From: Variovorax sp037204085
GTDB taxonomy: Bacteria; Pseudomonadota; Gammaproteobacteria; Burkholderiales; Burkholderiaceae_C
Direction of reading: 5' to 3'
Length of the DNA stretch: 64,000 nucleotides
NCBI RefSeq assembly: GCF_037204085.1
Contig: NZ_JBBCBW010000021.1
Span: 1 to 64,000 of the forward strand
The stretch's first letter is position 1. Every line of letters starts with the position of its first letter. Of this stretch, positions 44,172 through 52,591 are shown one piece after another. The position numbers and the translations under genes were made by a program. The notes below the pieces were generated by a model that was not told where the DNA came from, searched no databases, and saw nothing but the letters and a program-made list of their open reading frames with translations.

Positions 44172-45977
44172 ATGCGACGCATTCTTTTCATCGTGCTCAC
44201 GCTGCTGAGCACGCTTTTGCCGGGCCTGGCCCACGCCTGGTGGCAGGCCGAATGGGCCTACCGCAAACCGATCACCATTGACGGCGGCCCGCAGGCCGGA
44301 GCCATCGGCAGCGACGCCGGCCGCGTGCCGGTGCTGGTTCGCCTGCACACGGGCAACTTCAAGTTCGAAGGCGTGAGCGAGACCGGTGCCGACCTGCGCT
44401 TTGTCGCAGCCGACGACAAGACCGTGCTGAACCACCAGATCGAGCAGTTCGATCCGCTGCTGGGCATGGCGCTCGTCTGGGTCGACGTGCCCAGCGTGTC
44501 TGCAGGAACGCCGCAGAAGCTGTGGATGTACTACGGCAACCCGAAAGCCCCCGCATCGGGCAACGGCCAGCGCAGCTTCGACCCCGACTACACGCTGGTC
44601 TACCACTTTGCCGAGGGTGCCGTACCGCCGCGCGATACCACGGCGTACGGCAACAACGGCCAGACTGCGGCCGTGCCGGTCGAAGGCACGGTCATCGGCA
44701 AGGGTGCCCAGCTGGGCAGCGGCGCGTTGATGCTGCCGGCCACGCCGTCACTTGCCGTTGCGGCCGGCGGCGCGCTGACGTTCTCGGCCTGGGTGCGGCC
44801 CGACCAGTTGGGCGCGCGCCAGGCGATCTACGCACGTCGCGATGGCGCCGGCGAGTTCGTGGTGGGCATCGACCAGGGCGTGCCCTTCGTGCAGGTGAAC
44901 GGCCAGCGCAGCACCCCGGGCCAGCCGGTCCAGGCCGGCCAGTGGTCGCACCTGGCCGTCAAGGCCGAGGGTGAGAGCGTGGCGCTGTACGTGGGTGGCC
45001 GGCCCACGGTAACGCTGGCGGCGCGGCTGCCGGCGCTGAACACCCCGGGTGCCCTCGGCGCCGACGCACCGGCTGCCGCGACTGCGGCGCAGGGCGCGCA
45101 GCCCGCCGCGGCTTTTGCGCCGTTCACCGGCGCCATCGACGAAGTGCGGCTCTCGAAGGTGGCGCGCGCCGACGCACTGCTGCTGGCCGATGCCGTGTCG
45201 CAAGGCGCGGAGTCGCGCCTCACCGTGTTCGGCGCCGACGAGCAGCAGGCCGGCAAGAGCCACTTCGGCTTCATCTTGGCGGCGATGCCGCTGGACGCGT
45301 GGATCGTGGTCGGCCTGCTGGGCCTGATGATGGTGCTGTCGTGGGCCATCATGATCGGCAAGGGCCGCAGCTATGGCGCCACCTCGCGCGCCAACGCGGC
45401 CTTCATCGAGCACTTTCGCGAAGCCGCCGGTGCGCCGCTCGACCGCTTGGCCGTGAGCAACACGGTGCCACAGGAGGTGCGTGCCGACTCGTCGCTGTGG
45501 CGCCTGTACGAAGTGGCCATCGACGAGATGCGCCGCCGCCATGACCGCGGCTACGACTTGAGCGCGGTGTCGAGCGCCACCATCGGCGCCATCCGCGCCG
45601 CCATGGACGGCGTGATGGTGCGCGAGACCGAGCGCATGTCCAAGCGCATGAACTGGCTGTCGACCACCATCGAGGGGGCGCCCTACGTGGGCCTGTTCGG
45701 CACGGTGATCGGGATCATGCTGGTGTTTGTAGTGGCGGCCATGGCCGGCGCGGTGGACATCAACTCGGTGGCGCCCGGCATGGCGGCGGCGCTGCTGTGT
45801 ACCGCGGCCGGCCTGGGCGTCGCGATTCCTGCGCTGTTCGGCTACAACTGGCTTGCCTCGCGCTCGGATGCCATCGGCGCCGACATGGCCGTGTTCGTCG
45901 ACGAGTTCGTCACGCGCCTGGCCGAAGAGCAGGGCGAGGGCCGCTCGGTGCCGGTGGCCGTGGCCAAGCGCGCCTGA
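44172..45977 (+). CDS. DUF2341-LamG-MotA/TolQ/ExbB fusion protein
   Basis: A 601-residue fusion. Signal peptide 1-22 (MRRILFIVLTLLSTLLPGLAHA); DUF2341 domain about 25-120 (VPVLVRLHTGNFKFEGV, LWMYYGNP); LamG/concanavalin-like domain about 140-335 (LVYHFAEG, LTFSAWVRPDQLGARQAIYARR, GAIDEVRLSKVARA). Then a transmembrane helix (about 372-393) and an ExbB/TolQ/MotA channel region with two more helices (about 500-565, GLFGTVIGIMLVFVVAAMAG, AALLCTAAGLGVAIPAL). Ordinary ExbB is about 240 residues; here a large periplasmic sugar- or protein-binding-type module is built onto the channel. With ExbD and the TonB-like protein it should form a proton-driven motor serving the exoprotein system. The role is inferred. 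Confidence 0.9.
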   Translation: MRRILFIVLTLLSTLLPGLAHAWWQAEWAYRKPITIDGGPQAGAIGSDAGRVPVLVRLHTGNFKFEGVSETGADLRFVAADDKTVLNHQIEQFDPLLGMALVWVDVPSVSAGTPQKLWMYYGNPKAPASGNGQRSFDPDYTLVYHFAEGAVPPRDTTAYGNNGQTAAVPVEGTVIGKGAQLGSGALMLPATPSLAVAAGGALTFSAWVRPDQLGARQAIYARRDGAGEFVVGIDQGVPFVQVNGQRSTPGQPVQAGQWSHLAVKAEGESVALYVGGRPTVTLAARLPALNTPGALGADAPAAATAAQGAQPAAAFAPFTGAIDEVRLSKVARADALLLADAVSQGAESRLTVFGADEQQAGKSHFGFILAAMPLDAWIVVGLLGLMMVLSWAIMIGKGRSYGATSRANAAFIEHFREAAGAPLDRLAVSNTVPQEVRADSSLWRLYEVAIDEMRRRHDRGYDLSAVSSATIGAIRAAMDGVMVRETERMSKRMNWLSTTIEGAPYVGLFGTVIGIMLVFVVAAMAGAVDINSVAPGMAAALLCTAAGLGVAIPALFGYNWLASRSDAIGADMAVFVDEFVTRLAEEQGEGRSVPVAVAKRA

Positions 45978-45989
45978 GGCTGCAACGCC

Positions 45990-46403
45990 ATGGCAAACAG
46001 TGCAGCCAAGTTCGCCGTGCGCAAGCGCACGGGCGGCATCAACATCACGCCCTTCGTCGACGTGCTGCTGGTGGTGCTGGTGATCTTCATCCTCACCAGC
46101 AACGCCAGCATTCCGGGCATCAAGGTCGACCTGCCGAAGGCCAGCGCCTCGGTGGCGCTGGAGAAGCCCAAGACGAAGGCCATCACCATCGACAACGCCG
46201 GCAACGTGTTTCTGGACGCCTATCCGGTAACGCTGCCCGAATTGGAAGAGCGCCTGCGCACCGAGAAGGCGCTGTCGCCGGACTTCCCGGTGATTGTGCG
46301 CGGCGATGCCAGCGTGCAGTACGCGAAGGTGGTCGATGTGCTCGACCTGCTGCGCCGCATCGAACTCAACCAGATCGGCCTTGTGACCGGCAAGCAGAAG
46401 TGA
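45990..46403 (+). CDS. exbD: ExbD/TolR-family biopolymer transport protein
   Basis: A 137-residue inner-membrane protein with one transmembrane helix (INITPFVDVLLVVLVIFILTS) carrying the proton-relay aspartate at D24, the equivalent of the essential Asp of ExbD, and a periplasmic domain of normal size (about 45-137). It starts 12 bases after the ExbB-fusion gene and precedes the TonB-like gene by 10 bases, so the three motor components form one operon. Confidence 0.93.
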   Translation: MANSAAKFAVRKRTGGINITPFVDVLLVVLVIFILTSNASIPGIKVDLPKASASVALEKPKTKAITIDNAGNVFLDAYPVTLPELEERLRTEKALSPDFPVIVRGDASVQYAKVVDVLDLLRRIELNQIGLVTGKQK

Positions 46404-46413
46404 GAGGCGGAGC

Positions 46414-47118
46414 GTGAAACCTCGCGATCCGACCTCCGGACTCTGGCGACGCTGGGGTGGGGTGGTCATCGGCCTGGCGATCCTTGCCGCGCTGGTGGCC
46501 CTGGTCTGGCATCTGCTGTCCGACACCGCGAGCACGAAGCGCGTGGTGGCCGACGCGCCAATGCTGATGCTGCCGCCCCCACCACCGCCGCCTCCGCCGC
46601 CCGAACCCGAGAAGCTGCCGGAACCTGAACCGGAAAAGATCAAGCCCGAAGTGGTCGAGCGCGAGCCCAAGCCGGTCGAGCCGCTGGAGCCGCCCAAGGA
46701 CGACGCGCCGCCCAGCCCTTCGAAGGACCTGGGCGACCCGGTGACCATGGACAGCGCCGCGCAGGCGGGCAACGACGCCTTCGGCATCCAGGCAGGCAGT
46801 GGCGGCGGCATGAGCGGCACCGGTGCCGGCGGCGGCCTGGGCAGCGGCTCGTATGCGCGCTATGTCTCCAGCCTTTTGCAGCAGGCCCTGTCGCGCGACC
46901 CGCGCACGCGCCAGCTGGTGTTCGACGACATCCAGATCGACCTGTGGCTTGGCGCCGACGGCAAGACCACGCGGGTCCAGCTGGTGCGCGGCACCGGCAC
47001 CGGCGAGATCGACGACACGGTGCTCGCGCTGATCCGCAACCTCGACCGCGTCGACGAGAAGCCGCCGGCTTCGCTGCGCTTTCCGATGCGCGTGTCCATG
47101 AAGGGGCGCCGGCCATGA
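46414..47118 (+). CDS. TonB-like energy-transducer protein
   Basis: A 234-residue protein with a GTG start preceded by GAGGCGGAG. One transmembrane helix (about 15-36), then a Pro/Glu/Lys-rich periplasmic rod (about 50-105, including nine or more consecutive prolines), a Gly/Ser linker, and a C-terminal domain at about 150-234 (YARYVSSLLQQAL, IDLWLGADGKTTRVQLVRGTG) resembling TonB/TolA C-termini. The same domain type ends the STN protein at 26158. It overlaps the porin start (ATGA). No TonB-dependent receptor is present in the locus, so its outer-membrane partner may be the TpsB transporter, the porin or the exoprotein. Confidence 0.85.
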   Translation: MKPRDPTSGLWRRWGGVVIGLAILAALVALVWHLLSDTASTKRVVADAPMLMLPPPPPPPPPPEPEKLPEPEPEKIKPEVVEREPKPVEPLEPPKDDAPPSPSKDLGDPVTMDSAAQAGNDAFGIQAGSGGGMSGTGAGGGLGSGSYARYVSSLLQQALSRDPRTRQLVFDDIQIDLWLGADGKTTRVQLVRGTGTGEIDDTVLALIRNLDRVDEKPPASLRFPMRVSMKGRRP

Positions 47119-48971
47119 CAGAAGCGGCCACCGCCGCGGCCCGTGCCGAAGCCCTGCCACTCCCATTCAATCCAGTGAACGAAGCGATGAACCATCTCAC
47201 CAACACCCAGAGCCGGGGCGGCATGCCGACCCTGCGCAAATGCGCGCTCGCGGCGGCCGTGGCCTCCGTGCTTGTCTTCGCGGCCGGCAGTGCCGCCGCG
47301 CAAACGGCCGCGCCCGCCGAGACCGCCATGGTCAAGCTGATCCGCGGCCTGATCCAGAGCGGCACGCTCGCCAAGGACGTGGGCGAGGCGCTGCTGGCCC
47401 AGGCCCAGACCGAAGCCATGGCCGCGCAGCAGGCGCAGCGCATGGCGGCAACCGCCACGGCCGCATCGGCAAGCACCGCCGGCGGCGTGCGGCTCGAAGC
47501 CGGCGACGTGCGCGTGCCCTACATCTCGCAGACGGTGCGCGACCAGATCCGCGACGAGGTCAAGGCGCAGGTAATGGCGCAAGCCAAGGACGAAGGCTGG
47601 GCCGCGCCAAACGAAACACCCGAGTGGAGCAAGCGCATCCGCGTGGAAGGCGACGTGCGCGTGCGCAACGAATCGCGCAGCTACGCCGGCAACAACAGCA
47701 ACATCGAGATCAACTGGCCGGAGCTCAACAGGGGCAGCGGCTACGACGTCAACCCGAACACCAACCTCGCGCTGCCCTCGATCCTCAACACGCGGCAGGA
47801 CCGCCGCAACCTGTTCCGCGCCCGGGCCCGGCTCGGCGTGTATGCCGACATCTCGGAGAACACCAAGGCCGGTGTTCGCCTGGCCTCGGGCAGCGACGAG
47901 AGCCCGGTTTCGACCACCCAGACGCTGGGCGGCGGCCTGAGCAAGAAGAGCGTGTGGCTCGACCAGATGTGGATCTCGCACAAGCCGGTCGACTGGCTGA
48001 CCGTGACGGGCGGCCGCTTCGGCAACCCGTTCATGTCGACCGACCTGGTGTATTCCAATGACCTGAACTTCGACGGCATTGCCGCGCAGTTCGAGAAGAA
48101 GCTGGCGTCCAACAAGGACCTGACGCTATTCGGAACGCTGGGGCTGATCCCGCTCGAATACTCGTCCGACAATTCGCCCAGCCGAAGCCAGGACAAGGCG
48201 AAGAGCGAGAACAAGTGGCTGCTGGGAGCCCAGTTCGGCGCCGACTGGAAGATCGACGAAGACAACCGCGTACGCGGCGCGCTCGCGTACTACAACTTCC
48301 GCAACATCAGCGGCCAGGTCTCGCAACCCTGCGCGCTTTATGCCGGTGCCGACGGCTGCAGCACGGACTGGTCGCGCCCGGCCTTCATGCAGAAGGGCAA
48401 CACGCTCATGCTGCTGCGCGATATTTCGCTCGATCCGCTCAACCCGGCGGGCACGCCGCAGCCGCAATACGTGGGCCTGGCGTCGAAGTTCCGCCTGATC
48501 GACCTGAACCTGCGCTGGGACACCGCGGTGGCGGGCAACAACCTGCGCCTGGACGCCAACTTCGTGCGCAACACCGCCTACGACGCGAACGACATCTGGA
48601 ACCGCGCGGGCATTCGCGGCGCCATCGTCAACAACTTCGGCGCCACCGGCGGCACGTCGAAGAGCGACTTCAAGAGCGGCGGCAACGCCTACATGCTGCA
48701 GGCCACCTACGGCAAGCCGGCACCGGCCGCGCGCGGCGACTGGAACGTGCTTGCGGGCTACAAGCGCATCGAACCCGATGCGATGCCTGACGGCTACAAC
48801 GACTCGACCTTCCATGGCGGCGGCACCAACGCGCGTGGCTACTTCCTGGGCGGCTCGTATGCGATCGACAAGAACATGTGGTTCACGGGCCGCTGGATCT
48901 CGACCAAGGAAGTCTATGGACCGCCGTTGTCGATCGACACCCTGCAGCTTGAATTCAATGCGCGTTTCTAA
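47115..48971 (+). CDS. putative outer-membrane porin (Porin_5-like)
   Basis: A 618-residue protein. A signal sequence (LRKCALAAAVASVLVFAAGSAAAQ) is preceded by about 35 extra residues if the ATG at 47115 (ATGA overlap with the TonB-like gene) is used; an ATG at 47187 would remove 24 of them. Residues about 60-150 look helical or coiled-coil (LIRGLIQSGTLAKDVGEALLAQAQ). The barrel part starts near IRVEGDVRVRNESRSY and ends in the BAM-type C-terminus LEFNARF. It resembles the putative-porin family (Porin_5). Its role in the locus is unknown; it might be an outer-membrane partner of the TonB-like protein. Confidence 0.82.
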   Translation: MTEAATAAARAEALPLPFNPVNEAMNHLTNTQSRGGMPTLRKCALAAAVASVLVFAAGSAAAQTAAPAETAMVKLIRGLIQSGTLAKDVGEALLAQAQTEAMAAQQAQRMAATATAASASTAGGVRLEAGDVRVPYISQTVRDQIRDEVKAQVMAQAKDEGWAAPNETPEWSKRIRVEGDVRVRNESRSYAGNNSNIEINWPELNRGSGYDVNPNTNLALPSILNTRQDRRNLFRARARLGVYADISENTKAGVRLASGSDESPVSTTQTLGGGLSKKSVWLDQMWISHKPVDWLTVTGGRFGNPFMSTDLVYSNDLNFDGIAAQFEKKLASNKDLTLFGTLGLIPLEYSSDNSPSRSQDKAKSENKWLLGAQFGADWKIDEDNRVRGALAYYNFRNISGQVSQPCALYAGADGCSTDWSRPAFMQKGNTLMLLRDISLDPLNPAGTPQPQYVGLASKFRLIDLNLRWDTAVAGNNLRLDANFVRNTAYDANDIWNRAGIRGAIVNNFGATGGTSKSDFKSGGNAYMLQATYGKPAPAARGDWNVLAGYKRIEPDAMPDGYNDSTFHGGGTNARGYFLGGSYAIDKNMWFTGRWISTKEVYGPPLSIDTLQLEFNARF

Positions 48972-48981
48972 GGAGCCCGCC

Positions 48982-49704
48982 GTGTCCAGAAAAATTCTCA
49001 CGGCCCTGGTGCTGGCGATGCTGGCCTGCGGGAGCGGCATCACGCATGCACAGCAGCCGCAAGGCCAGAGCATGGAGGAGCGGCTTCGCGCGCAGCTGCG
49101 CGTGACCACCTCGCAGCTCCAGCAAGCGCAGAACGAACTGGCCGCACTGAAGGCCGGGCAGCCGACGGGCGCGCCCGCAGCGGCAAGTGCGGCGCCGGCG
49201 AAGCCCGAGCTCGAGGCGATCAAGAAAGAGCTGGCCCAGAGCCAGGCCCAGTTGGCGGCCGAACGCCATGCGCGCAGCCAGGCGAGCGCCGGTACCGAAC
49301 AGTCGCGCCAGCAGGCGCAGGCCACGACCGAGAAGGCCACGGCGCAGATCGCGCAGTACCGCGGCGCGTACGACGAGTTGCTGAAGATGGCGCGCGCCGC
49401 CGAGGCCGAGCGCCAGCGGCTCGCGACGGAAACCGCCACGCAGCGCACCGCGCTGACCCAGTGCGAGGCCAAGAACGCGCAGCTCTATGCGGCCGGACAA
49501 GAAATCCTGCGGGCCTATGAAACGGTGGACGTGGGCAGCGTGCTCGCATCGCGCCAGCCTTTCGCGGCGCAGAGCCGCGTCAAGTTCGAGCAGATCGCGC
49601 AGCAGTACGGCGACAAGCTGTATGAGGGCAAGTTCGATGCGCGTGCGGTGAACGCACCGGCGCCCGGCGCCCCGGCGTCGCCTGCAACACAGGAGAAGCA
49701 ATGA
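48982..49704 (+). CDS. periplasmic coiled-coil protein
   Basis: A 240-residue exported protein of unknown family. The GTG at 48982 has an AGGAG six bases upstream and begins the signal peptide (SRKILTALVLAMLACGSGITHAQQ). An ATG at 48958 inside the porin end is less likely. Residues about 30-175 are a long Gln/Ala/Glu-rich coiled coil (MEERLRAQLRVTTSQLQQAQ, AEAERQRLATETATQRTAL). The tail is short and Pro/Ala-rich. It lies between the porin and a parvulin isomerase and overlaps the latter by an ATGA. I infer a periplasmic scaffold or Skp-like holding role for the exoprotein. Confidence 0.75.
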   Translation: MSRKILTALVLAMLACGSGITHAQQPQGQSMEERLRAQLRVTTSQLQQAQNELAALKAGQPTGAPAAASAAPAKPELEAIKKELAQSQAQLAAERHARSQASAGTEQSRQQAQATTEKATAQIAQYRGAYDELLKMARAAEAERQRLATETATQRTALTQCEAKNAQLYAAGQEILRAYETVDVGSVLASRQPFAAQSRVKFEQIAQQYGDKLYEGKFDARAVNAPAPGAPASPATQEKQ

Positions 49705-50642
49705 AACGCAGGAAGTCCTCATCGGCCACGCTCGCGCAAGGGCTGCGCGCCGCGGCCGGCGTGCTGCTGGTCTCGTCGGTAGGCGTGGCTGCCGCGCAGG
49801 CGCCGGCACAAGGCAACCCGGTGGTCGCGCGCATGGGCGAAGTCACGGTCGGCCAGGAAGAAGTCGAGAAGCTGCTGCAGGCGCTGCCCGAAGCGGAGCG
49901 CGCCGCCGTCAAGGCCGACCGCGCAAGTCTCGATGGCTGGTTGCGCCAGCGACTGCTGAGCGAGGCGCTGCTGCGCGACGCCGGGGCCAAGGGTTGGGCC
50001 GACCGGCCCGAGGTGAAGGCGAAGGTCGATGCCGCCATGCGGGAGGTTGCTGCGCGCATCGTGACCGCCAGCTACCTCGAATCGGTGAGCCAGGTGCCGG
50101 CAGGTTTTCCGTCCGAGACGGAAGTGCAAGCGGCGTACGAGCAGGGCAAGGCCAATTTCAACCTGCCGGCCGCTTATCGCGTAGCGCAGATCTATCTGGC
50201 TGCGCCCGAACGCGATGCGGCGGCCGTTGCCAAGGTGCGCGATGAGGCGGGCAAGTTGGCCCGCCAAGCCCGTGCCGGCGATTTTGCCGCCGTGGCGCGC
50301 GCGAGCTCTCAGGACAAGCTCAGCGCCGAGCGTGGCGGCGAGGTCGATACCTTGCCGCTGGCGCGCATCCTCCCCGAACTGCGCGACACAGTGGCCAAGC
50401 TCAAGGTGGGCGAGGTCAGCGAGCCGGTGCAGGCGCAAGCCGGCTTTCATGTGGTGAAGCTGCTCGGCGTTCAGCCGGCGCGCACTGCGACGCTCGACGA
50501 GATGAAGCCGCAGCTTCGGACTGCCTTGCGCCAGCAGCGGCAACAGCAATTGGTGCAGGCCTACCTCGCTCAACTTGCGCCAGCCACCCAGTTGAGCATC
50601 GATGCTGCGGCGCTCGATGCCGCGCTCAAGAAAACGAATTGA
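49701..50642 (+). CDS. periplasmic parvulin-type peptidyl-prolyl isomerase (PpiC/SurA-like)
   Basis: A 313-residue exported protein (signal peptide ending GVAAAQAPA). It has an N-terminal SurA-like helical chaperone domain (about 40-155, VARMGEVTVGQEEVEKLLQAL) and a parvulin PPIase domain (about 158-262, YRVAQIYLAAPERDAAA, DFAAVARASSQDKLSAERGGEVD, AGFHVVKLLG). The C-terminal helix completes the SurA-type core. Translationally coupled to the coiled-coil gene (ATGA), it is probably a dedicated chaperone that keeps the very long exoprotein or the porin export-competent in the periplasm. Dedicated use is inferred from gene order. Confidence 0.9.
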   Translation: MKRRKSSSATLAQGLRAAAGVLLVSSVGVAAAQAPAQGNPVVARMGEVTVGQEEVEKLLQALPEAERAAVKADRASLDGWLRQRLLSEALLRDAGAKGWADRPEVKAKVDAAMREVAARIVTASYLESVSQVPAGFPSETEVQAAYEQGKANFNLPAAYRVAQIYLAAPERDAAAVAKVRDEAGKLARQARAGDFAAVARASSQDKLSAERGGEVDTLPLARILPELRDTVAKLKVGEVSEPVQAQAGFHVVKLLGVQPARTATLDEMKPQLRTALRQQRQQQLVQAYLAQLAPATQLSIDAAALDAALKKTN

Positions 50643-50668
50643 ACAACCCAAGCCAAACGGTCAAACAC

Positions 50669-51211
50669 ATGAACAACACGCAAACGAACACCGAAGTGCC
50701 CAGCAACGATGTTGCCGCGACGCAGAACAACGACCTGCTGGACGCCGTGACGCCCGAGCAGGTGTCGGACGCAATCAAGGCAGCCGGGGCTGCAGTCACC
50801 ATCATCGAGCAAGACGGAGTGGTGCGCCTTCACAGCGCGAGCCACGGCATCGGCTTTCAGGTGCTGTGGGGCAGCCCTGTCACCACCTCGCAGTACACCG
50901 ACTTCACCCTGAGCTGTCCGCTGCACGTGCAGGGCGGCACCTTGCCGGAGGCCGTGCTGGCGTCGTGGCACCGCACCAAGCGATTCGCGCGTGTGGCACA
51001 GCATGGCGACTTCGTTGTGCTGGAAATGGACGTGTGGGTTACCGGCGGCGTAGCGCCGGCCTATCTGGCCTTCGCCATGCGCTTGTGGATGCAGATGATG
51101 GGCGAGTTCTTTCTGCACCTGCGCAACTACAGTCCGGCCGCGGAGACCCGCGGGGATGCTGCGAACTCCGAAGGCCGTGCGGCCGCTGAAGGCGTGGCGT
51201 CTGCTGCGTGA
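50669..51211 (+). CDS. YbjN-like protein
   Basis: A 180-residue protein without a signal peptide, resembling the YbjN/type III-chaperone-like sensory domain family: LDAVTPEQVSDAIKAAGAAVTI, GIGFQVLWG, FTLSCPLHVQGG, GDFVVLEMDVWVTGG. It could also be read from a TTG at 50639 overlapping the isomerase stop. It is the last gene of the secretion run and convergent with a histidine kinase. The family fold often binds other proteins, so a cytoplasmic chaperone or regulatory role is possible but unproven. Confidence 0.65.
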   Translation: MNNTQTNTEVPSNDVAATQNNDLLDAVTPEQVSDAIKAAGAAVTIIEQDGVVRLHSASHGIGFQVLWGSPVTTSQYTDFTLSCPLHVQGGTLPEAVLASWHRTKRFARVAQHGDFVVLEMDVWVTGGVAPAYLAFAMRLWMQMMGEFFLHLRNYSPAAETRGDAANSEGRAAAEGVASAA

Positions 51212-51256
51212 TGCGCGGGGGCGCTGCGCCGTAGAGGGCGAGCGTTGCCGCCGTAA

Positions 51257-52591
51257 TCAGAGCTTGTAAGAACGCCCGACGGCAAAGCCGATGCGGGTGC
51301 GCCCGCCGCCGGAGGTCGCCATGGTGTGCCCCGAATGCATTCGCGCAATGGCTGCCACGATGGCCAGCCCGAGTCCGTGATGCAGGTGTCCGTCCGTGCG
51401 CGACTCGTCGGTGCGGAAGAACCGGTCGAACAACCGCGGGATATGCCGCGCGTCGATGTCGGGTCCGGTGTTCTCGACCGAAATCTCGGCACCGCCTTCC
51501 GCATTCACGCCGATGTGCACGGTGATTGCAGACCCCTTGATTGCATAGCGCGTGGCGTTGCCCAGCAGGTTCGACACCGCGCGCTTGAACAGCGGCTGGT
51601 CCACTGCGACCTGTGCGTCGCCGTCGATGTAGACACGCAGCTGCGCCTCGCTCAAAGGCCCCTCGTGAAAATCCACCACCTGGCGAACCAGGTCTGCGAG
51701 GGGTGATGCGGCGTCGCATCTCGCGGTGGCCCCGCGGTCCGCACGCGACAGAAAAAGCATGTCGTTGACGAGCGCCGCGAGCCGCTGCAATTCTTCGAGG
51801 TTGCCCGTCAGCGTGTCGCGCAGCGCTTCCGCAGACCGGTCTTCGCGCGACAGTGCCACTTCGGTATGCCCGATGAGCGCGGCCAGCGGTGTGCGCAGCT
51901 CGTGCGCAACGTCGGCGTTGAATGCCTCGAGCTGCACATAGGCAGACTCCTGCCGCCGCAGCATCGCATTGAACTGGTCGATCCACGGCTGGAGCTCGGC
52001 GACCGGCTCGGCCAGCGAGAGCCGCTGCTCCATTCGGCCCGGTGAGATGGCGCGCGTCTGGTCTGCCAGTGCGCGCAAGGGCTCCATGGTGCGGCGGACC
52101 CTCCAGGCGCAGGCGATTCCCGCCGAGACACCGCCCAGGAGGGTTGCCGTCACGAGGATCAGCGCCAGCTTGCCGAGCATGCGGGAGTCTTCGGTGATGT
52201 CCAGCAGCAGCGCGCCGTGCGCTTCTCCCACGGTGAGAGGCAGCGTGAACTCCATGCGCTGCGCCTTCGCGTGGTTTGGGAGCACGTCCGGGTCGCGGTA
52301 CAGCAGCTCGCCATCGGCCGCATGCAGCTCCAGGTAGGTGCCGGCCCGGCGCGGAATGGCGGCCTGCAGGTGCCTGCGCATTTCGGGCAAGCCGCCAGCG
52401 CGCTCTGCGGATATGGCCGCATCGCGCGTTGCGGCCAGTTTTGTCGTCAACAGGGCGCGCTGCTTGTCGATGAATGACCATTCGGTGGCAGCGAAGATCC
52501 CGGCGCAGAGCAGGCCCAGTCCCAACGCCGTTTGCGAGGCGAGCTGAATGGACAGGCGCGTGGCCAATGAATAGCCGACCTTCTTTTTCAT
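51257..52591 (-). CDS. heavy-metal-type sensor histidine kinase
   Basis: A 444-residue membrane kinase of the CusS/CopS type. Two transmembrane helices (about 16-36 and 150-172) bracket a periplasmic sensor of about 110 residues. A HAMP linker follows (WRVRRTMEPLRALADQTRAI). The phospho-acceptor H-box is FNADVAHELRTPLAAL; the N-box is SNLLGNATRYA; the F/G boxes are FDRFFRTDESR and HHGLGLAIVAAIARMHSG. It overlaps the response-regulator stop by four bases (ATGA) and forms a two-gene operon with it. The signal is possibly Cu, Zn, Co or another metal, given the class and the box at 53331. Confidence 0.92.
   Translation of the reverse strand: MKKKVGYSLATRLSIQLASQTALGLGLLCAGIFAATEWSFIDKQRALLTTKLAATRDAAISAERAGGLPEMRRHLQAAIPRRAGTYLELHAADGELLYRDPDVLPNHAKAQRMEFTLPLTVGEAHGALLLDITEDSRMLGKLALILVTATLLGGVSAGIACAWRVRRTMEPLRALADQTRAISPGRMEQRLSLAEPVAELQPWIDQFNAMLRRQESAYVQLEAFNADVAHELRTPLAALIGHTEVALSREDRSAEALRDTLTGNLEELQRLAALVNDMLFLSRADRGATARCDAASPLADLVRQVVDFHEGPLSEAQLRVYIDGDAQVAVDQPLFKRAVSNLLGNATRYAIKGSAITVHIGVNAEGGAEISVENTGPDIDARHIPRLFDRFFRTDESRTDGHLHHGLGLAIVAAIARMHSGHTMATSGGGRTRIGFAVGRSYKL

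Noticed and set aside
44748..46820. 690-codon minus-strand frame opposite the ExbB/ExbD/TonB-like genes
   Set aside because: The plus-strand genes have clear transmembrane helices and family motifs; the minus frame is compositionally biased.
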